A stretch of 19,519 nucleotides of DNA, taken from Bacillota bacterium (GTDB lineage Bacteria > Bacillota_A > Clostridia > Clostridiales > Clostridiaceae). The position numbers were made by a program, and so were the translations under genes. How positions within the stretch are numbered: position 1 is the stretch's first letter; each line of letters starts with the position of its first letter. The notes beneath the pieces are model-generated. The model saw only the letters and a program-made list of their open reading frames with translations. It had not been told where the DNA came from and searched no databases. Shown piece by piece: positions 15,263-19,519 of the stretch. Location of the stretch: positions 1-19,519 of the forward strand of contig JAKBFR010000037.1 in the NCBI GenBank assembly GCA_021837545.1. Reading direction: 5' to 3'.

Positions 15263-17044
15263 TTGCAGATACCAGAAGAAGTAATAGAAAAAATAAAAGA
15301 ACAAAATGACATTGTTGATATTATTTCAGAAGATGTAAGGCTAAAGAAATCCGGAAAAAATTATATGGGGTTATGTCCATTTCATAATGATAAATCCCCA
15401 TCATTTAGTGTTTCTAGTGAAAAGCAAATATATAAATGCTTTTCGTGTGGCGAAGCAGGAAATGTACTTACATTTATTATGAAATATAAAAAACTTACTT
15501 TTCTAGAGGCTTCAAAATATTTAGCAGATAAAGCAAATATTATTCTACAAATAGAAGGGCAGGAAAATGATAAGGTTTCTAGAAAAAAAGAGAGTTTATA
15601 CAACATAAATGTAGAGGCTGCTAGATATTATTTTGCAAATTTACAAAATAATAAAATGGCAAAAGAGTATTTCCTAAAAAGAGGAATAAAAGAAGAAACT
15701 ATAAAACGATTTGGCTTAGGTTATTCGCATGACAACTGGCATGGAGTAATAAATGGTTTAAGAGCAAAGGGATATAAAGATGATTTATTAATTGAAGCTG
15801 GATTAATTTCTAAAAATGAAAAAACTGGGAATACATATGACAGATTTAGAAATAGAGTAATGTTTCCTGTGTTTGATGTAAAAGGGAAAGTTATTGGATT
15901 TGGAGGTAGGGTTTTAGATGATTCAAAACCAAAATATTTAAATTCACCAGAGACAATGATTTTTCAAAAAGGAACTAATCTTTATGGATTAAATTTTGCA
16001 ATTAAGAATAAGCTACAAGAGGATTACGTTATTATAGTAGAAGGGTACATGGATTTAATAGCACTTCATCAATATGGTATAACGAATACTGTAGCATCAC
16101 TTGGAACTGCACTTACTGTAAATCAAGCAAGACTTCTTAAGAGGTATGTAAATAAAGTTATAATTTCTTATGACGCCGATTTGGCAGGACAGACTGCTAC
16201 ACTAAGAGGACTTGAAATTTTAAGGAATGCCGGATTCAATGTAAAAGTATTAACAGTGCCAGAAGGCAAAGATCCAGATGAATTCGTGAGAAACAATGGA
16301 AGAGATGCATTTTTAAGGTTAGCAAAAGAATCACTACCTCTAATTGAATATAGAATTAAAAGAGCAGCCCAAGGCATAGATTTAAAAAATGGAAATGAAT
16401 TAATAACATATGGAGAGAAATTTGCGGAAATTTTGGCAGAGTTAAATCCTATAGAAAAAGATGTATATATAAAGAAAATTTCAGAAGAAACATCAATTAA
16501 AGAGCAAGCATTATATGACTTACTATCACAAGTAATAGCAAAAAAACAAAAAGAGGAAAATTTTATAAATAAAAAAGAAGATTTTGGAACAAAATTATAT
16601 GTAGAGCCAGGATACTTAAAAGCGGAGAGAGCATTAATTAAATTGATGTTTAAAGATGAATTTTATCATAAGCTTAAAAGTGTTATAAAACAAGGAGATT
16701 TTGTAATAGAATCACACAATAAAATTTATTCATTAATATTACAGGGAAAAAATGTGGATACTATTAATATAATATCTTATGTAGAAAGCAGATGTGATGA
16801 TATAGAAAGTTCTAAAGAATTGACTAAAATAAAAGAACATGAAATTTTAGCATTCGCAGATAACGATAGGTTAATAAAGGATTATCTAAACGAAGTCAAA
16901 AGCTTTAAATTGAAATTACAAATTGAAGATTTAAAGAAAAAGCAAAATAGATTTGAAAAGAATGGGGAAATTGAAGAATCTATAAGAATTGCTATGGAGC
17001 TTACTAAATTATCAAAAGCACTTAAAAAGGGAGAGAGAGGTTAA
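15263..17044 (+). CDS. dnaG: DNA primase DnaG
   Basis: Synthesises RNA primers at the replication fork. The N-terminal zinc-binding domain has ligands C38, H41, C59 and C62 ([23 protein letters not shown]). The RNA polymerase core contains FGLGYSHD and [20 protein letters not shown]. The TOPRIM catalytic acids are E260 (IVEGYMDL) and D304/D306 (YDADLAG). The C-terminal helicase-interaction domain is the last 150 or so residues. At 593 residues it is full length. Start is TTG 15263 with GGGAGGAG 8 bases upstream. An ATG at 15255 is out of frame and stops after 8 codons. The Shine-Dalgarno is partly within GGAG-ATGT-CTCC, which could form a tiny hairpin and dampen initiation. sigA follows within 30 bases. 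Confidence 0.97.
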   Translation: MQIPEEVIEKIKEQNDIVDIISEDVRLKKSGKNYMGLCPFHNDKSPSFSVSSEKQIYKCFSCGEAGNVLTFIMKYKKLTFLEASKYLADKANIILQIEGQENDKVSRKKESLYNINVEAARYYFANLQNNKMAKEYFLKRGIKEETIKRFGLGYSHDNWHGVINGLRAKGYKDDLLIEAGLISKNEKTGNTYDRFRNRVMFPVFDVKGKVIGFGGRVLDDSKPKYLNSPETMIFQKGTNLYGLNFAIKNKLQEDYVIIVEGYMDLIALHQYGITNTVASLGTALTVNQARLLKRYVNKVIISYDADLAGQTATLRGLEILRNAGFNVKVLTVPEGKDPDEFVRNNGRDAFLRLAKESLPLIEYRIKRAAQGIDLKNGNELITYGEKFAEILAELNPIEKDVYIKKISEETSIKEQALYDLLSQVIAKKQKEENFINKKEDFGTKLYVEPGYLKAERALIKLMFKDEFYHKLKSVIKQGDFVIESHNKIYSLILQGKNVDTINIISYVESRCDDIESSKELTKIKEHEILAFADNDRLIKDYLNEVKSFKLKLQIEDLKKKQNRFEKNGEIEESIRIAMELTKLSKALKKGERG

Positions 17045-17073
17045 AGGTTATGACGGAAGGAGGCAATAATAAT

Positions 17074-18183
17074 ATGGAGAAAAAAACCAGTGTAAAAGCA
17101 GCAAAGCCAAAAGATGATAAAAAAGATAAGAACAGCAAGATGGTGGCCGTAAAGGAATTAATTGATAAAGGTAAAAAAAATGGTTCTTTAACATATAAAG
17201 AAATCATGGAGACAATGGATCACATTGACTTTAGTCCAGAACAAATAGAAAAGATATATGAAGTGTTGGAACTGGCAAATGTTGAAATTATAGGTGATGT
17301 GAACGATACTGAAACTGCACACGAAGAAATTGATTTATCAGTACCAGAAGGTATAGCAATAGATGATCCAGTTAGAATGTATTTAAAAGAAATTGGAAAA
17401 GTGCCTTTATTGTCGTCAGAACAAGAAATAACATATGCTAGAGAAATAGAAGAAGGAAATCTAAAATCTAGAAAAAAATTAGCAGAAGCAAATTTAAGAT
17501 TGGTTGTAAGTATAGCCAAAAGATATGTTGGAAGAGGTATGCTTTTCTTAGATTTAATTCAAGAAGGAAACTTAGGGCTTATAAAAGCAGTTGAAAAATT
17601 TGATTATAGAAAAGGTTATAAATTTTCAACTTATGCTACATGGTGGATTAGGCAAGCAATAACAAGGGCTATTGCGGATCAAGCTAGAACAATTAGAATA
17701 CCTGTTCATATGGTAGAAACTATAAATAAGCTTATAAGGGTACAAAGACAATTATTGCAAGAATTAGGTAGAGATCCATTCCCAGAAGAGATTTCAAAGG
17801 TTATGGAACTTCCGGTAGAAAAGGTACGTGAGATTCAAAAAATAGCGCAAGAACCGGTTTCATTAGAAACGCCAATAGGTGAAGAAGAAGATTCTCATTT
17901 AGGAGACTTTATTCCAGATGATGAAGCGCCAGCACCAGCTGAGGCTGCTGCATTTACAATGCTTAAGGAACAATTAATTAATGTATTAGATACGTTAACT
18001 CCTAGAGAAGAAAAAGTATTAAGACTAAGATTTGGACTTGATGATGGAAGAGCTAGGACTCTTGAAGAAGTAGGTAAAGAATTTAATGTTACAAGAGAAA
18101 GAATTAGACAAATTGAAGCTAAAGCTTTAAGAAAGTTAAGACATCCATCAAGAAGTAAAAAATTAAAAGATTATTTAGATTAA
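17074..18183 (+). CDS. sigA: Primary RNA polymerase sigma factor SigA/RpoD
   Basis: The housekeeping sigma-70 factor, which directs RNA polymerase to vegetative promoters. Region 1.1 is short (about residues 20-75, [20 protein letters not shown]). Region 1.2 starts at D97 ([18 protein letters not shown]). Region 2 includes [34 protein letters not shown] and the DNA-melting [20 protein letters not shown]. Region 4.2 near the end is [21 protein letters not shown] choose ATG 17074 because AAGGAGG (17057-17063) precedes it by 10 bases; this gives 369 residues. The upstream in-frame ATG 17050 has only a poorly placed AAAGG and would place that strong RBS inside the coding region. It is the last gene of the dnaG-sigA operon, closed by a terminator. 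Confidence 0.97.
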   Translation: MEKKTSVKAAKPKDDKKDKNSKMVAVKELIDKGKKNGSLTYKEIMETMDHIDFSPEQIEKIYEVLELANVEIIGDVNDTETAHEEIDLSVPEGIAIDDPVRMYLKEIGKVPLLSSEQEITYAREIEEGNLKSRKKLAEANLRLVVSIAKRYVGRGMLFLDLIQEGNLGLIKAVEKFDYRKGYKFSTYATWWIRQAITRAIADQARTIRIPVHMVETINKLIRVQRQLLQELGRDPFPEEISKVMELPVEKVREIQKIAQEPVSLETPIGEEEDSHLGDFIPDDEAPAPAEAAAFTMLKEQLINVLDTLTPREEKVLRLRFGLDDGRARTLEEVGKEFNVTRERIRQIEAKALRKLRHPSRSKKLKDYLD

Positions 18184-18188
18184 TAACC

Positions 18189-18220
18189 AAGCACCTATAA
18201 TATTTAGGTGCTTTCTTTTA
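18189..18220 (+). terminator. Intrinsic terminator after sigA
   Basis: A 9-bp stem AAGCACCTA (18189-18197) and TAGGTGCTT (18205-18213), with a 7-base loop and TCTTTT after it, 5 bases beyond the sigA stop. Confidence 0.93.
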
Positions 18221-18222
18221 AG

Positions 18223-18494
18223 TATAGATACCCACAGTGAAATCATACTTATGGGTATAACCCGCCGAAATGAAGGGCATGCAATTGTTCAGGTTACGTG
18301 AGGATTTAGCTGTGAATTTCTAATAGCAGAAGGTGTACCAAAAATACTAGCCTCAAAAGCAAGCTCTGAACAAGCATTTTTGAACAACTTCTACTAAAGA
18401 AATATCTACAACTAAATCATCAATGTAACACTTACACAAAAGCATGACCTCATTTCTAGTTAGATATATATTAATATATAAGTGGGTATCTATA
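18223..18494 (+). mobile_element. Nested inverted-repeat element between sigA and trmK (copy B, long form)
   Basis: The 457-base gap between sigA and trmK holds no gene but contains clear structure. The outer arms TATAGATACCCAC (18223-18235) and GTGGGTATCTATA (18482-18494) are a perfect 13-bp inverted repeat 272 bases end to end. Inside, 18265-18459 starts CCGAAATGAAGGGCATGC and ends GCATGACCTCATTTCTAG, an imperfect inverted repeat, and both ends match the short element at 12541-12615. The minus strand has a 30-codon frame (18445-18353) and then a 22-residue open stretch in the +1 frame, so a broken small gene is possible. No transposase is recognisable. It could be a MITE-type element or a structured RNA with paired ends. 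Confidence 0.6.
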
Positions 18495-18569
18495 TAGGGT
18501 TTATAACTAAAAATAATGACTATATATTAATTATGATAGGTTAATTATTTTAAAAAAGGATAATTTAAA

Positions 18570-18628
18570 AATACACAGTTATAATTGAGGGAACAAATTT
18601 TATGAACTTTCATTTTTAATTGTGTATT
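18570..18628 (+). promoter_or_regulatory. Inverted repeat in the trmK leader
   Basis: AATACACAGTTA (18570-18581) and TAATTGTGTATT (18617-18628) are complementary at 11 of 12 positions and enclose 35 bases. The right arm ends 2 bases before the trmK ribosome binding site (AAAGAGG, 18631-18637). TATAAT at 18580-18585 could be a -10 but has no good -35. In RNA this would be a stem-loop next to the start site. Confidence 0.45.
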
Positions 18629-18643
18629 AGAAAGAGGTAAGTG

Positions 18644-19336
18644 GTGGAACTAAGTAAAAGATTAAATTGGATTATAGAAAAACTTGATAAAGTTGAAATT
18701 ATTATGGATGTTGGAACAGATCATGGTTATATACCTATTTATTTGGTTAAAAATAATATAGCTAAAAAGGTTATTGCATCAGACATAAATAAAGAACCTT
18801 TGAAAAAAGCAAAAATAAATGCATCGTTAGATGGAGTGTTAGATAAAATAGATTTGAGATTAGGCGGAGGATTATTTCCTTTAAATAATAAAGAAGCTAA
18901 TGCTGTAATAATTGCTGGAATGGGTGGTAACCTAATTAGAGATATACTAGAAAATGATTTAAATAAAGTCAAGAATTTAGATTATTTAATACTTCAACCT
19001 GCTCAAAATCCTGAAGTTTTAAGAAAGTATTTATATAATAATAACTATGAAATTTTAGAAGAAGATATATGTTTAGATGAAAATAAGTATTATGAGATAT
19101 TTAAAGTAAAATATAAAATTGGAGATTATATATTATTAGAAGACATATTCTATGAAATAAGTCCAACTATGTTAAGTAAGAAATTGCCTTTATTTAAATC
19201 ATATATAGAAAACAAAATTGAAAAGAATAAAAAAGTTATGGAATTCATTAAAGATAATACTGAACATGCAATAGAACGTAAAAACGAATTAAAAGAAAAA
19301 AATCAGAAATTAGAGAAATTATTAAAAAATTTTTAG
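18644..19336 (+). CDS. trmK: tRNA (adenine22-N1)-methyltransferase TrmK (YqfN)
   Basis: Uses S-adenosylmethionine to methylate N1 of A22 in tRNA. The Rossmann-fold SAM motif is DVGTDHGYIP (D22 onward), followed by the acidic IASDINKEPLKKA. The second core has IAGMGGNLIRDIL and the LQPAQNPEVLRKYL segment typical of the family. The C-terminal 60 residues form a lysine/glutamate-rich coiled coil (KNKKVMEFIKDN, ERKNELKEKNQK), as in Bacillus TrmK. At 230 residues the length is normal. Two adjacent GTG codons (18641, 18644) could start it; AAAGAGG (18631-18637) gives better spacing to 18644. Position after sigA is conserved, but here a repeat element and 457 bases separate them. yqfO normally follows directly. 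Confidence 0.93.
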   Translation: MELSKRLNWIIEKLDKVEIIMDVGTDHGYIPIYLVKNNIAKKVIASDINKEPLKKAKINASLDGVLDKIDLRLGGGLFPLNNKEANAVIIAGMGGNLIRDILENDLNKVKNLDYLILQPAQNPEVLRKYLYNNNYEILEEDICLDENKYYEIFKVKYKIGDYILLEDIFYEISPTMLSKKLPLFKSYIENKIEKNKKVMEFIKDNTEHAIERKNELKEKNQKLEKLLKNF

Positions 19337-19347
19337 GTGGTGAAAGG

Positions 19348-19413
19348 TTGAAATTAAGGGTATGCACCACATTAAGAATAAAATGGCATAGCAAACAAGT
19401 CATCCGAAGGTGA
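19348..19413 (+). pseudogene. Possible interrupted start of yqfO
   Basis: GTGGTGAAAGG directly after the trmK stop is a good ribosome binding site for TTG 19348, whose first codons read LKLRV, like the N terminus of some YqfO/NIF3 proteins. The frame then loses any likeness to the family and stops at 19411-19413 after 21 codons. I infer that an insertion separates the start from the rest of yqfO, which would lie beyond the window. It could equally be a chance frame. Confidence 0.3.
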
Positions 19414-19519
19414 CTTTTAAAAAAATATAAAGTGGCAATAATAGTAAATGTTAAGGTGCTGACTTGATTCTATAACCGTGATTTTGTGCTATTAATATAG
19501 TTTGCTCAATTGTTATTTC
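19357..19519. other. Non-coding segment with nested short inverted repeats, cut by the window edge
   Basis: No gene is visible. CAAGTCA (19396-19402) can pair with TGACTT 9 bases later (19411) or with TGACTTG at 19460-19466, and AGCAAAC (19390) with GTTTGCT near 19500. A left end resembling GAATAAAATGGCATAGC is loosely like the ends of the repeat elements at 12541 and 18265. The right side is truncated, so its extent is unknown. Confidence 0.35.

Noticed and set aside
15255..15281. ATG 15255 as the dnaG start
   Set aside because: It is out of frame with dnaG and stops after 8 codons; TTG 15263 has the correct frame and spacing.
18223..18494. IS200/IS605-type end with a guide RNA, tmRNA, RNase P RNA or 6S RNA
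   Set aside because: No TnpA/TnpB coding sequence is near, and I could not match the conserved cores of these RNAs. I therefore leave it as an unnamed element.
1..19519. Defence system, prophage or toxin-antitoxin locus
   Set aside because: All recognisable genes are housekeeping or sporulation genes, plus one acetyltransferase; no nuclease-effector, phage structural or toxin-antitoxin pair was seen.

Overview
The window is AT-rich chromosomal DNA from a spore-forming Firmicute, most likely Clostridium sensu stricto (the C. beijerinckii/butyricum neighbourhood). Codons are A/T-ended with AGA for nearly all arginines, ribosome binding sites are strong AGGAGG types, and the gene order matches the Firmicute yqfC-yqfD-yqfF-ybeY-dgkA-era-recO ... 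ccpN ... dnaG-sigA-trmK backbone. YqfC, YqfD and a CotS-type protein indicate an endospore former. The genus is inferred from style and synteny, not from a database match.

Layout. Positions 1-4830 hold a tight + strand cluster: the end of yqfC, sporulation protein yqfD, the 7TM-HD c-di-AMP phosphodiesterase pgpH (yqfF), the rRNA endonuclease ybeY, and an undecaprenol/diacylglycerol kinase fused to a PAP2 phosphatase. phoH (normally between yqfD and yqfF) and cdd (normally between dgkA and era) are not at their Bacillus positions. A new promoter starts era (4975-5865), followed by recO and a DUF4342 protein. Next come a CcpN-like HTH-CBS repressor and pyruvate phosphate dikinase (7575-10921), a regulator/gluconeogenic-enzyme pair ending in a strong terminator.

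Positions 11044-13946 look like an accessory insert in the conserved order. They hold an Eis-like N-acetyltransferase with foreign-looking arginine codons, a 75-bp palindromic repeat element, and a CotS-like spore kinase on the minus strand. The backbone resumes with dgt, dnaG and the primary sigma factor gene (13947-18183). A SigH-type promoter overlapping a Spo0A-box-like heptamer lies in front of dnaG. trmK follows at 18644-19336.

The best candidates for something undescribed are non-coding. A terminal-inverted-repeat element occurs twice: a 75-bp short form at 12541-12615 and a longer form in opposite orientation at 18265-18459. The long form is enclosed by a second 13-bp inverted repeat and sits between sigA and trmK. 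The sequence after trmK begins like yqfO but loses its reading frame after a few codons, suggesting another insertion at the right edge. Other structure includes an 8-G run inside the pgpH HD domain, 11-bp and 20-bp tandem repeats upstream of ccpN and dnaG, and a perfect 16-bp palindrome before the kinase-phosphatase fusion. No tRNA, rRNA, CRISPR array, complete transposase or defence system was found.
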